Of a DNA stretch of 64,000 nt, positions 21,932 through 34,200 are shown in pieces (positions within the stretch are counted from its first letter, which is position 1; the number at the start of each line of letters is the position of its first letter). The position numbers and the translations under genes are program-made. A model generated the notes under the pieces. It was not told the origin of the DNA and searched no databases. It worked only from the letters and a program-made list of their open reading frames with translations. The stretch is from Apostichopus japonicus. Its lineage: Eukaryota; Echinodermata; Holothuroidea; Aspidochirotida; Stichopodidae. The stretch is from assembly GCF_037975245.1 (NCBI RefSeq), contig NC_092581.1, positions 15,997,303-16,061,302 of the forward strand, given 5' to 3'.

Positions 21932-24900
21932 GTAAAAAGTTTGACAGTTTCACAAGTGTGTGTCAGTATGTCATGTGATTTGTAACGTTATGTTTTGTGA
22001 GGGCTTATTGCGCGAAATTTGGAAAGTGTGCAGTGCGCTATGTAGTTTCAATTACGTTAGGTCTGAGTAAGTGTGGATCTAACTATAGTGTAACTTCTAC
22101 AGGTAAGGACGAGGGTTGATCATGGATTCACCTTCGAAAAGTCACGTACAAGACGGAATGCTCCAAACATACAATACCAACCCCTCCACCACCACCATAT
22201 CTTTCAAAGTTTCATTCTCTAGTCTGTCTAGGTCTAAATGATTTTATGCAGTACAGTGAATAAGTCAAATAAATGAGAATAACAGATTATCAAATGTGAA
22301 AGGAAGTGATCTTAAGACCAGTGTGGGCTTAGCAAATGAGAAGAACAAAAACGAGAAAGAAACCAAACAATACAAAAAGAAGAACCTCTCAAACGAACCC
22401 CTCCTGACCCCTACCCCACCAAAATGCCACCACATCCTTCCACCACCCTCAATCCACCACCGCTCAAGAGAACACAACTATTGCAAGATTGTTTTGAGGT
22501 ATAGTTTAACATGCTGCCTTAAATTTAAAATTCAAGAAGCTTATTCCACAATGAGGGTAGAGTAGGAAGTGAGACTATGCTTATTACGAGATGTTGAGCA
22601 GAAAGGGGTACGAAGATGACTAGCCTGTCTGTTACAATAATTATGGATAGAGTCATTGGTCATATTAAAGTAGAAAATGAATTTGGCAGAATATTGTTAA
22701 TAACATGGTAAGAGTAATGAGATCATCAAGTTTGAGCACATTTACCCAATAACCGACCTGTACTATCGGAAGGGGCGGAAAACGTTATGCATAACTGCTC
22801 TCTTTTGAAGAATATACAATTTGTTAAGATTGGACTTAGAAATACCAGACCAGACAATGGAGCAACACGAAAGATGAGATAGGATAACGCTTGAGTAAAT
22901 AGTCCTTAAAATATTCGTTGGAAAAATATGTTTTAATTTAGATAAAATACCCACACCTTTTGCAACTTGTTTATAGGGATATAATTAATACTAACATTCC
23001 AGGAGAGCTACGAATCTATTCATACATCTACAAATTTTGAATGATTGACTCTCTGAAGGGAAATACCATGCATATAAAATTTCAACATTTCTTGTTCTAG
23101 CAGAACTATAAAGCAAAAGTTTGTTTTGATAAATGAATACCAAACAGTGACACATGAATACCACGCAGTGACACAGAGTCTAAATGGCACTGATACAGTA
23201 TCACTATTTATTTGGGGGTGGGATTTTTGTTAAAATCAAGCTACTTTCACTAACAATTGGCAAGACACTTGATTTAAGTATATATTTGATGTGTTTTACT
23301 TATCTATTTTCTTTCATTTGTAGAGAAATTGACTGATTTTTATATATCAGGAGACTTAAATGATTTGTGAAAAAGTGTTATGGTTTCCCGATGTCTATAT
23401 CACATTTTAATATTTTTGTTTCTTCAAAAGGTTAATAGTCTTTTAATGTGGAAAGTCACCTCAAAAACCCAGACCACTGTAAAAGAAGAGGAGCAGAGTT
23501 ATAGAGATACGTCAAGGACATCAGATGTCAGAACCACAAGAGCGTACCTAGAACCAGAAATAGTTTCCCAAGAAATTCATATTGGTGATGTTACTGATCT
23601 GAAGGTGCATATATATCTTATCTTTGTGTAATATAAAGACACCCGACAAGGTTGTATTGTGTTACGGGACAGGAATCGTGGTAGTGTTGGGTCCCGAGAA
23701 TACAGAAAATATGGATCTTGTCCTGGAGGTTGAATTGTGGTTAAAAAATTAACAAGTAAAAAGTTTAAAATGATTTTCTGTTGATTTATTCACTTCCTTC
23801 TTTTCTCAAATTAACAAAAATTAGTTGATGGTTAAGATAAGAGGTTGAATGACATATAGATATTAATATGCCAATAATGAGTGATAATCTAGCTGACAAG
23901 ACTGGAAGATTATGACCCCAGGCTGTCTGAGTGACTAGTATTTTGGGAGATAGCCAAACTTGTGATTGGTTGAATTGCAACCTTACGTCCCAAAAATATT
24001 CATTTGCAAGTTGTTCCAAACAGTGGCAGTCACTACTGAAGCCAAGAGATACTGTACATGTGTGCTCGTTGAGATCAAACACACCCTGGGTACTAAAATG
24101 ACAGTGTTCCAGAACTTGGGTTAAATCAACTGAATGTAGTTTATGGTGTATCTACAATTACTTAACTTGTTCTTCATAATCGAGCGTTAGAAACTGGAGT
24201 AAAACATCTGCCAGGGATGCATGGAAGATTTTTGTACTATCTTTATGTAGCCTGTAAGGGCCCTAGAGGAGTTTACAGAATCAATTAAATATATTCTAGA
24301 CTATTGCATGACAGTCGTCCAAGCATTGAAGACAAGAACTTGGTTGTTCTGCACAAGATTAGTTACTGCTATATGCTTTCTCTTAACACATCATCAGAGA
24401 AAGATTCCTGTGAATGATGGACAACAGAATAGAACTTGTTTTATACATTATCAGAATAGTCTCAGGCTCAACTTTCTGTGCACATTGTCTGAAGTTTGCA
24501 GTACATTCTTTGACATGTTTTATTCTCTCTTCAGTTTGCCAATCGTAATTCACTTTTAGCTGCTTCGTCGTGTGGTACGGTTCAGAGCTTCAATGTGACA
24601 GAAGATTCCAAGGTCAGTCAGTCAGTCATGTTTTTTACTTGTAATTTATCATTTTAAAAGAACTGTTGGTTTTATTAGTGACATTAACTTCACCTGCCTT
24701 GGATAGTAGCTTGAAGACAAACTATAGTGTTAGTTTGTATACATTCATGCATCTAAGGATTTTTTTTTTTTTTTTTTAAACTCAAACATGAAGAATGAGC
24801 CTAGGCTTGCAACATTTTCTTAGCCATAGCCCTAAATTTGCCGATAATGGTCAACACTGTTTGATATATTGAAAAGGTATCCTGCAAGTGAGATGTAAAA

Positions 24901-27900
24901 ACTTCAACTTTGTTACAGGAATAATGATTTTGAACAGAGTTGAGAACCATCAACAAAATTGTCAATATACTGAAAATTTTTAACATTTAACGGTTCCATC
25001 CCCCTCTCAAGTTTGGTCAGAAGTGGTCTTGGGCTGAATCGTTAATATTCCTTTTTGTTGCCCTTTTTTGTGCTTCTTAAAGCTGCACTTTAACAAAAAG
25101 GAAGATTTCTGTAAAGTCTTCATTAGAGCCTATGATTAAAGTTAACTATGTACGATGAAAAGAGTGAGAAAAAGAGTTGTTCAAAAGGTAAACTAAATAG
25201 GTTATGACAATTGACTAGCATATTTCATTTCTACTATTTCAGAAATTAATCCCCGGTCAGAAATGGGAAGGAATCCATCATTTGGAGATGAGCAACTGTC
25301 CGTGTACGTGTATGTCCGTCAGTGGCACCGATGTTGCAACGTGTGGAGAAGATGGAAGAATCAACGTCTTGAGATTAGATCATAGAAAACCTGTCAGAAT
25401 AATAGGCGAGTTTTGTCCATGAGATTATTTATCACAAAGATGTTTTTTTATATTTTATTTTATTTTTATAATTTTTTATCAAGTCAGCAACTTGATTAAT
25501 GTGTTTTTCCTGTAGAAGTGAAATTCTGTTGCATTCAGATCATAAAGTAGCTTGTACTAGTACCAATACTTGCACCAATGAATAAATGGATTAAGCTTTT
25601 TCTTGACTTCAGAAGAAGTTCATGACAGTTATCTTTACGACACAAACCAAAAATGATGGTTGCGCTTGTATCTCCTGTAATTCAGGCATTTGGACAGCTA
25701 AGTAGCCAATGTATTTCTTTCTTTGTTATCCTTTTACAGATAATGCAGACAGTTGTTCACTCAATGCTATTGTTCATTCCAAGACTAATGAGGTCATCAC
25801 GGTGAACTCTGCCGGCCAACTAAAGGTGTGGGATGTCAGACAGGATGGAAATAGCCCTGTTAGGATATTTCTAGTGTAAGTGAACCTCTGATTTGAATAT
25901 TCATAGTGTCTTTGTGTGATAGGCTCTACCTCTGAACCGTTTAGGATTGTAGAGCTTTGTTTGGACATTTGATGTAGATTATTTAAATCAACCCTGATTA
26001 TGATATGAATATTCATAACAGCTACTTCTTAACCTTTCAAAAATGTGATTTTAATAGCCAAGAGAATGATGTCAACATGGCAATTTGAGCTGAGAATGTT
26101 TTGTGTGTTCGTTATACTATTTAAATGTTTATTCACAGCCGAAAAATAACACTTCTTCAAAATGGTTGCATCTCGATGAAATTGTCAATATGAAGAGTAC
26201 TGAAAGCTCAACAACTTTCCAAATGCATTACAATTCAGTGATCAAGCAGCAAGAAGAGTATAATAGGAAAGAAATACTTTCCATACTACCATTTTGACAT
26301 CACAGATCACCTATTGTGATGCACCCCTGGAAGAAACAATGGTTTATCCACTCAAAATAGGTCCGACCTATTGGACTATACCTTGAATTAGGAACAAGAT
26401 ATTGAAATGGGGTTTTTACCCGACAGTGTGAAATAGGATCCTCTATAAAATAAATGTCATATTGCCCGCAGCTGGAATACCCCTTTAAGAGTGAAGACCA
26501 AGACTACTTTTGGAAATTTTTCTCTTTGATTTGTAGTTTTATCAAATGGTATGTAACTTCCTTCCATTGTTTTTGTAAATTCGCAGAACCGGTAAGAAGG
26601 TAGCACTACACTGTGTGGACAGACATCCTGTTCAACCACACCTGGTAGCAGCAGGTGGTGAGGATGGTACACTCACTATGTGGGACTTGAGAAAGGAGCA
26701 TCTGCCAGTCACCTTGTTTGATTCTCATGAGAGCCATGGTATGTTGTGAATATATATGAAGCATTCTGATTGGCTGAAAGAGAGACAGTTGTCAATTCAG
26801 AGAATCATTCTGTGCCCTTCCCAAAGTCAACTTAAGCTAACAATTACCCGAAATTATAATTGAAACCAAATTTCAAATTTGGTACCCTTTTGATCCTAAA
26901 TATGGGTAATATCTGCCAAAATAATAATTTTGGTTTTCCTCTTTTCAAACTTTCTTTTAGGTCCCCCACTTCCATTGATTCATTGTGTTACATGGCCCCT
27001 CCCTGTTCACATTATTGTCCTTGGGAACTGTCAGTGGCATTTTCATGGTTTCATTTCATGCATAAAGGAGGGTTTCTTACTCAATGTGAAAGATTTCTGG
27101 ATACAATGAACTATTATTTCTTTGCCTACAACTAAAGTGATTCATTTACAGTTAATTGTAATAGTTTCTAACACAGCATTCATGTTTTGTCTTATATTTT
27201 TTCTCTCAGTTTGGGAGGTTAAATTTCATCCCACCAATCCAAATAATTTGTTCACCTGTTCTGATGATGGATCGGTCCTTCACTGGCAAACCAAACCTGG
27301 AATTGGTTCATCGAGGCCCTCAACACCATTAGCAGGTTAGTGGTAAAATAATTATTCCTCAAACCAAATAGGAAACAAGCCTTTTTTTCGTTATTTGGCG
27401 AATTTTGAAAGTAATTTGCGACTTGTGTAAAATATCAGGCCCAGACAACCATACACAGAAAGCTGCTTTGAAAAATACAGATAAAACCCTTCCACTCTCT
27501 CTGCCCCCCCCCCTCCTCCAAACAACCCCACCCCTATTGTTTTGTATACATGTCTGAACCATTCCATTTTGTGCATGATCTGATTGGTCAAGAGTTTAGG
27601 TTATTTATATTAAGAAAAGTTCTTTCATTGCAAAATTTGTGGTAAGTGCTGAAGATAATCAATGTTGGCACCTCCAACCCCCCCTCTTTCCCTCCCCCAT
27701 GCAACAACAAAAGGAGTAATTGTTTACTACCACCAGTTATCAAGCAAATATTACTATGTTACATTCATTTGTTCGGTTCTGTCTCATTTTGTATTCCAGG
27801 ATTTCCCAGTTCTGCGGTTTCCTCCGGTCACGGCCTTCTTCAGCAAGCGACGTCTGGAGCCGATACCGGTAGTCCGTGGATATCCAGCGATACCAGTGCC

Positions 27901-28035
27901 AGTAATGTAGACATCAATCACGTTCTGCCGTCACTAACGATGCCTGTGAACTGCGTCGACGTAGAGGGCAACAGTCTGGTCTGTGGAACAGACGGCGAGG
28001 CTTTGTATCTTGTGAACGATTTATTCCTCCACTGA
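21812..28035 (+). CDS. NUP43: NUP43, nucleoporin of the Nup107-160 (Y) complex (8 exons, 394 aa)
   Basis: WD-repeat subunit of the nuclear pore Y complex, also needed at kinetochores (family knowledge). Exons: 21812-21931, 23431-23604, 24535-24612, 25243-25405, 25740-25875, 26587-26738, 27210-27335, 27800-28035. All phases close to 394 aa; human NUP43 is 380. Family hallmarks read in order: SGSWDN near residue 37, CGEDGRINVL, NSAGQLKVWDVRQ, ALHCVDRHP, GGEDGTLTMWDLRK, VWEVKFHPTNPNNLFTCSDD, and the C-terminal SLVCGTDGEALYLVNDLFLH. The start has A at -3 and G at +4 (ATCATGG). The intron after exon 4 has a GC donor. It is divergent from MTF1 and convergent with KDM1A. Confidence 0.94.
22530..23000 (-). 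mobile_element. Degenerate LINE (non-LTR retrotransposon) 3' fragment in NUP43 intron 1
   Basis: On the minus strand a frame at 22954-22763 reads SKLKHIFPTNILRTIYSSVI and LSHLSCCSIVWSG, then KLYILQKRAV, the classic end of a non-LTR reverse transcriptase ORF. Further downstream, in other frames, come NRQASHLRTPF- and KHSLTSYSTL-like words and WNKL. Stops and frameshifts show it is dead. The clade is probably CR1/L2/Rex-like, by resemblance only. It is antisense to NUP43. Confidence 0.75.
23431..23604 (+). CDS. NUP43: NUP43 exon 2
   Basis: The acceptor is TTCAAAAG|GTTAAT and the donor CTGAAG|GTGCAT (weak donor). 58 codons in phase 0, beginning VNSLLMWKV, which matches the end of blade 1. The rest is polar and poorly conserved, ending HIGDVTDLK. 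Confidence 0.85.
24535..24612 (+). CDS. NUP43: NUP43 exon 3
   Basis: The acceptor is CTCTTCAG|TTTGCC and the donor TCCAAG|GTCAGT. Encodes 26 residues including NSLLAASSCGTVQSFNV, equivalent to the vertebrate ERIVAASSTGCVTVF strand. Confidence 0.9.
25243..25405 (+). CDS. NUP43: NUP43 exon 4 (ends at a GC donor)
   Basis: The acceptor is ATTTCAG|AAATTA. Encodes KWEGIHHLE, TCGEDGRINVLRLDHRKPV and RII. It ends ATAATAG|GCGAGT: phase 1 joins exactly to exon 5 (GAT AAT GCA GAC), giving the conserved DNADS, so the donor is GC. Confidence 0.92.
25740..25875 (+). CDS. NUP43: NUP43 exon 5
   Basis: The acceptor is TTTTACAG|ATAATG and the donor CTAGT|GTAAGT. Encodes DNADSCSLNAIVHSKTNEVI, then TVNSAGQLKVWDVRQDG, a well-conserved WD blade. 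Confidence 0.93.
26587..26738 (+). CDS. NUP43: NUP43 exon 6
   Basis: The acceptor is TTCGCAG|AACCGG and the donor AGCCATG|GTATGT. Encodes TGKKVALHCVDRHP and AAGGEDGTLTMWDLRKE, closely matching the family. Confidence 0.94.
27210..27335 (+). CDS. NUP43: NUP43 exon 7
   Basis: The acceptor is TCTCTCAG|TTTGGG and the donor AGCAG|GTTAGT. Encodes WEVKFHPTNPNNLFTCSDDG and SVLHW, then a Ser/Pro-rich loop. Confidence 0.94.
27800..28035 (+). CDS. NUP43: NUP43 exon 8 (last)
   Basis: The acceptor is ATTCCAG|GATTTC; stop TGA at 28033-28035. Encodes a Ser/Gly loop, the DINHVLPSLTMPVNCVDVEG segment and the conserved end VCGTDGEALYLVNDLF. Confidence 0.94.
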
Positions 28036-28212
28036 AGCCACTTGAACACTTCTACAATTATAAGATGCTTGTATGATGAGTATGATGTTGGAAGGAGAAT
28101 AACTGAACTGCTCTCAGCTCATGATGAGTCTTCTATTTACCATTTATAGAGGTCAAGGATATGAGACACAACTTGGTCCAAAAGAAACTTTTGTCTATTG
28201 TTTATCTGCCAG

Positions 28213-28575
28213 GGCCAGTCTGTGGGGTCCAGTAGGAGTCTGTTGAGTTCAGTAGGGGGTCTGTGGATCCAGTAGGAGTCAGTTAAGTCCAGTAGGGGTA
28301 TGTGGAGTCCAGTAAGGGTCTGTTGAGTCCAGTAGAGGTCTATTGGGTGCAGTAGGGGTCTGTTGAGTCCAGTAGGAATCTGTTGAGTCCAGTAGGAGTC
28401 TGTTGAGTCCAGTAGGGGTCTGTGGGGTCCAGGTGTCTGTTGAGTCCAGTAGTGGTCTATGGGTGCAATAGGGGTCTGTTGAGTCCAATAGGCATCAGTT
28501 GAGTGCAGTAGGGGTCTGTGGTGTCCAGTAGGGTTCTGTGGAGTCCAGTAGGGGTCTGAGGGGTCCAGTAGGTGG
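28213..28575 (+). repeat. 20-bp minisatellite just downstream of NUP43
   Basis: About 18 imperfect copies of GGGTCTGTTGAGTCCAGTA(G). It begins 178 bp after the NUP43 stop and so probably lies in its 3' UTR. Translated frames (LDSTDPYWTPQTPTGLN-like) are repeat artefacts. Confidence 0.9.
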
Positions 28576-28615
28576 GAGCAAATAATCCTTTCTGTATCTG
28601 ATGCAAACTTTTATT

Positions 28616-28621
28616 ATTAAA
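28616..28621 (+). terminator. Possible NUP43 polyadenylation signal (ATTAAA)
   Basis: ATTAAA lies 581 bp past the NUP43 stop, beyond the minisatellite. It is the commonest variant hexamer but weak evidence on its own; no canonical AATAAA was found closer. Confidence 0.25.
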
Positions 28622-28639
28622 AGATGATTCAATTCCATT

Positions 28640-30760
28640 ATCCAAGCCTCAACACATTCTACCCTACTTAAAATGGATACAGAAAGCATTAGTCCCAACT
28701 CTACTTTATCTTGCGATTCAAACTAACATGGAACATAAGTTTATATCTCCTACACACAAAAGGGGGGAGAGGGAGGGGGGCTGAAGTGATCCTCCCATGT
28801 ACATCAATGATCAGGGGTCTCCCATGTATATTAATGAATTCAACTTATTTTTTTTTCACTGTGTCCAGGTGTTTCATAGAGGTAACATGGGATTTTTTTT
28901 TCTTTTTTTTTTGTACAATAGATGACAAGAAAAAAATACAGAGATATTCTTCCAAAGTCGTTTTTTCTCAAGTCTTTTTTGGTGACCTGGCTTCTTGACT
29001 TATATATATACATCAGTCTCCTTACAGAGTACAATACAAAAAAATCATTAACTGTTATTATCAACGCTTAAGAGTAATCGATACGTCCACAATTTCTCAA
29101 ATATTGCATTCCAAACAAAAAATTTCCTTTCGTTTCTCTCGACAGCAACTGAAGAACGGACAATACTCACACTTGCAGAAATGTTATGATTACTTTGAAT
29201 TAAGCTCTCACTATACATCAGCCAATGAGAGTAAAGTGTTTGCATTCTCTGACTATTTAATACAATGAATCTGTAAAATCAAGCTATGGAAAAGACTTTT
29301 CAGGTGTTATAGACAGGCAGAAGAGTTGAGAGAACTGTCAGGCCCCAGGGGAATTTTTGTCTCCTATCCCCCTTTTTTTTCCATTTTTTTGCATTAAGTA
29401 TGTTAAAAGAATGAGAACATACTTTTCTTTATCCCATATTTTTCCCAGGGCCCGATAAATGATACCTAACGATTCCCCTCACATAAATTAATGAAATCAA
29501 ACTAAAGAGAAATATATTACAAAAAAAAGGAATGTTACTCATTTCAGAAAATTCAGACTACAAAACACTCTGTACACTTGTCTTTCAATAAGGCTTGCAA
29601 ACTTTAACAATCATATCAGTTTGCACCCCATGACTCCCTAAAATACAGCCATTGGAAATGAAAGTGGGATGGGGAGGGGGGGAGGGACGGTAGCACATGA
29701 TGCACCCTTATGAAATGTAATTTCTGATAATAATAATACATTTACCGATAAGTTGCAAGGTAACATTGGTTTGAATACTTTTCAAACAGAAATTGGCAGT
29801 TTCTGTCCCCAAAAAAGTGACCAAACTCCTGGAGCAAAACTGATTCAGAGTTGCAAGTCCCATTAAGGGATTATTATTTTATTTTTTTAAATCTTTATCA
29901 AAATTAATTTTGATATGTCATACACTGTGAAATGGCATGGACATCAGTCGTAATTTTGAACCACTTAATAATTTTGGGAAATGTCCCTTTGAATATCAGA
30001 TGCTTATCAGTTGAAGTGGTTGGACAAAACTCCATGGAAAAACATGAGGGGGTTTTTCTATGTTAACAAATGGTCCTGAATGTTCTTCAAATGATGCTTA
30101 ACATGAAACCTTTTAATTGAGATGTCAGAAGTTTTAAAACAATACATTAACTTTAATATTTAGGCCTACAATGATGAGCAGACCTCGTCATAAATTTAGC
30201 CTTCATTAAAGGATCATTCCATAGTGTAGCTGAATATCTTGAAAACTGAAACAGCTTTATAGAGACATTACTAGCACTAATATCTGTCTTACTTCTTGGA
30301 CTATGACATATCAAGACTGAAATTCTGTCTAAAGTCACCCTTTTGTTATTAAATGACATCCCCATATAGCTACAAAGTATAACTGTTGCCCAGGGCATGC
30401 TTTCAGCAATCATTCATCTCAGAAACCATAAATACAACAGACTGTACACAATCCTATAACCTGTACCTCTGTGGCGATACACTCTGTGTTTGAATTGGAC
30501 GCAATCCTTTGGTACAATAATCATGTTACATGTAGTTACTTTAGTCCTCTGAAATAACAATAGACAGGTTTCAATAAGTTCCCTAATTAACACATTTCTT
30601 TCTTTCTACGAAACTAACGTTTATGATCCGGGGGGGGAGAGCATTTTGAACTCTTGCATTAGTCCCTGACAGCTTTTTTCTCTCTCTCTTTTAATGAAAT
30701 GAACTCCAAAGCAGTATAATTCTCAGGATTGAAGGATTGATAATACTGCTTAATCAATGT
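28640..30760. other. Convergent intergenic region between NUP43 and KDM1A
   Basis: No exon was recognised on either strand. It is AT-rich, with T-runs (28849, 28892-28911) and G-runs (28765-28781, 29672-29685). It separates two genes transcribed toward each other, so both 3' ends fall here. Confidence 0.5.
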
Positions 30761-30766
30761 TTTATT
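30761..30766 (-). terminator. Probable KDM1A polyadenylation signal (AATAAA)
   Basis: Minus-strand AATAAA (plus TTTATT) 134 bases past the KDM1A stop, in GTGCAATAAAACATTG. A second TTTATT near 29880 could serve a longer transcript. Confidence 0.5.
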
Positions 30767-30899
30767 GCACAACACTGTCGGCGTTCACTCTCCACGGTTA
30801 GCTGACGGTGCATAGTCCTTTCACAACAGTTCAACGGCTTCAACTAAGACGAGGCTGCACAAATACATGCTTTGGTGAACTTAAGAACTTCATTTCCTC

Positions 30900-31208
30900 T
30901 TATCTTCTCTGGGTCTGAGGAGCATACGGTGACCCAAGGAATTGATCTGAAATACGCCCTGCTTCCCTCAACCCGCTCAGCATTGCCCCGTGAACAGTGG
31001 CCGGGTAGTTGCGAATGGTGTGCTCACCGGCAAAGAAAAGCCGAGGCAAGTTGTTGGCTTGAGGTGGGGCACCGGGTACGATAGGGCTGGGAGTAACGGG
31101 CGTGGCCATGAGGTCATAGTCGTTTCCAGAGGAGCCAGCAGCCACGTAGGAGTATGATCCCCTTGACCACGGATCTGACCGCCACCTGGTCACAACGGCA
31201 TCTTTAGG
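30900..31208 (-). CDS. KDM1A: KDM1A exon 13 (last)
   Basis: The acceptor is GTTTCAG|CCTAAA; stop TAA at 30902-30900. Encodes [38 protein letters not shown] and [16 protein letters not shown]. The C-terminal tail is shorter than in human. Confidence 0.97.
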   Translation of the reverse strand, partial: PKDAVVTRWRSDPWSRGSYSYVAAGSSGNDYDLMATPVTPSPIVPGAPPQANNLPRLFFAGEHTIRNYPATVHGAMLSGLREAGRISDQFLGSPYAPQTQRR

Positions 31209-34200
31209 CTGAAACGGGAAAGAGCAAACATGAAGTTTCACGGACTACTCAAAGGAATATTAAATCCATATTAAGTCATCTCTGACAATAACCCTCAACT
31301 TAAATGTACGGTACATAATGTTAAACATGTTTTCTAGTGTCAATGAAGTTATACTTCTTTTTAATGGCATAATAAACAAGCTTGAAATGACACATTTCAG
31401 TTGCTTTTTTTTTTTTTTTTTGGGTGGGAGCAGGGGAGGAGGGGGTTGTGCTTTGCAAACTTTTTTCATATCACTAAATAACTACTAACACTAGAAAGAC
31501 AAAGGAAAAATAGATGGTAAATTTGCAATCTGATTGGTTATGCCTTACAAAGGAATCAAGAGTTCGCAGGTCTATGAACACAACGGTTACCAAATTGATT
31601 GTGAAAGTTCCTCCTAATTCTTAGACATTTTTATTTTCTTTTTGTAAAATAACCAAGAATGACTATGAAGGTCAACGACGATAAACAGGGAAAGACTATA
31701 TAAGCATGGATTACCTGAGGTACTATGTTGTGACCAAAGATTCCTCTCAGGACCGTCAAGCAACGACCGACGATGACATCATCGCTGACGTTCTCCATGA
31801 TCTGTGCCGCCTCCCCGGCCACCAGGGCTAGCAACACCGGGGCTCTGTACAGGTTCCAAAACAGGAACAGCTCGCCTCTACTAGCAGTGGTGCTGCCCAC
31901 GTGGCCAAAGAGATTGATGGATGGTTCCCAGAATACTTTGTCAAAGCAGAGAGCAACCTAGAGAAACAACAACAAAAAAAAAATAAACAAAAAAGTAAAA
32001 AATATACATTCATTCATTCGTTGTGAGATGAGGATAAAAGTAGAGGAAAATGCCATAGAAAGAAGATGGGACCATCAACGGAAGAACAAATTATTATGTA
32101 AGAAACCGAGTGTGTTTCTTGAAAATTTGGTATAAATATATGACAAATTAGCAAACCAAGAATGCATAACCTGTTTTAAACCTGATAGAATGGAGTACTC
32201 TAAATTATCATGGACACATCATCCCCACCTCGACCCTCACTTAGTCCAGGGAAATAATTTATTCGGTATCGCATATCAAAATCCTATGCAAGACAGGGCC
32301 AAGTTGCTATAAAAGTGTTAGGATGTACAACACTTTCTTCACACATGAACCAGTAGTATTTTTAAATAAGAGACAAACTTCTGAGCCTTGAAGACTGCTA
32401 CATAAACTTTGAACACTAAATTATTTCCTGTATAAATCAATCACTTTCTTTCAGAAAAAGGGTTTGCCCGTCTTTCAGCCATGCTCATTCAGATTCAAAT
32501 ATTTTTGTCTTTGACACAAAAACCCTACCTCTGCAGTAACATATGGGGGGGGACCTCTCCATTAATAGGGGGAAGAAGGTAGGGGAAGGGCCTAACTAAT
32601 AAGGCACTGATCATTTAACTGACTAGCTCTCACCTTGAGAATGTTTATCATACATGCATCTTATCTCATTGCAAGAACACGTTTTCGTAAACACTGGACT
32701 ACAGGTGTGTTAAAGAGAGAAAAACCAGAATATTTTTTACTGATGACTGGTACCACATTTTGTTACCTTGTTGAGATTGCCATAGCCCATCCGTTGTATT
32801 GCACTGGTCTTCCATTCTGGTAAGGCAGGGACAAACTGCATGACAGGAGGGGTCTGTTTCAGGACCCCTAAGGGGATTGTGCAGAGGGCAGCGTCGGCTT
32901 TGTAGGTGACCGCACCGGGCTGTTGACCTTTGACATTCTGAGCCACAACTTCAACTCCTGCAAAAGAGGAAACCGACGAGAGAGGTTTACTTTGAATCCA
33001 TTTATTAATCCAGCAGAGGGTGACAGTACGCTTAGTGCAGTTTTGTTTTCAGTACAATGCATGGCTACCATTTGAAAAATACATGCACACAAAATGCACT
33101 TTCTTGTTTAGTGTCACAATAAAGTGCGATATTTCTGTAAAATACCAACACATTTGTCTAAATCCACAGTACTTCTATTACAATAGTGCCTAGACTAAGC
33201 TTACTTCATATCTGATTATACTATTGCTGAAGTGATGAAATGGTTTATACTTGGGTGCAGAATGGGTAGCAGAACATTGTCATTAAACGTGCTCAGATAA
33301 ATCAAAAATCAAAATGTCAAATACACCTAATATTTCACCTAACCAGTTGATTCAATTTTTTGCAATAATTTATCCACAATTTACATCAGAGATATTAAGT
33401 TCTGGCAAAAACACATTAATTCATTTTCACTCAGAGTGGTATCAATGAGGAAAACAGAAATTCAATTTACTTAATACTGGATGCAAACATTATGTTCACT
33501 TCTCATGTTTTCAATTCAGACTTAGACTATAATCCAAATTGGTGATGTTGGATCACAATAATAAATCATTTTTTTAATATTTTTAATAATTTTTAATAAG
33601 TTTTAATAACTTTAAAATAATTCACTAAAATATGCAAGATTCCCCGGTAATTATCAGTCGTCCGAGGTAATTGGACAATATCAAGGACTGGATCCATTCC
33701 TCTGTTTGTCTCACCTGTTGGACTGTATTTCACCTGTCTCACCACAGTGTTCAACTTAACATTTTGGCCCTCAGATAGGGCCAGCGGAACGCAGGAGTAC
33801 CCGTTCTTGACCGTATAATGGCTTCCTGTGAACTCAAAATCGTCATCTTGGTCCCAGTGTTTTAACGAGAGTGTGGACAGGGGTGTGGCGTTGGCAAACT
33901 CCAGATTGGCAAAATGCCAGTCCAATATTTGGCGGTCCCGAGATGAGAGGTACACGTCACTGAAAAGTGTGGGGAGGGGGGAGGGAAGAAAAAGTTATAA
34001 AATGTGAGTAGAGGGCAGCAGTGTTTTGTTTCACTATTCTTGTTATATTAAAAAGGATGCTTAAATATTTACACTTTCACAAGAAAGCTCCTGATTGCTG
34101 TTTTAACCATTTCAAATCAGCTATTCTTGACATTGATACAGAAGTCATGTTGCATGTTACACCTAGAATTTATTGCAAGACGACTTGATCTTTGGGTCAT

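Noticed and set aside
21700-22040. Metal response elements (TGCRCNC) near the MTF1/NUP43 promoter
   Set aside because: Only one match to the seven-base core (GTGTGCA on plus, about 22026) was noted, and it lies within NUP43 intron 1; one match is expected by chance.
28279-28698. Tyr/Pro/Thr repeat-protein frames downstream of NUP43
   Set aside because: Translation of the 20-bp minisatellite; no start or splice support.
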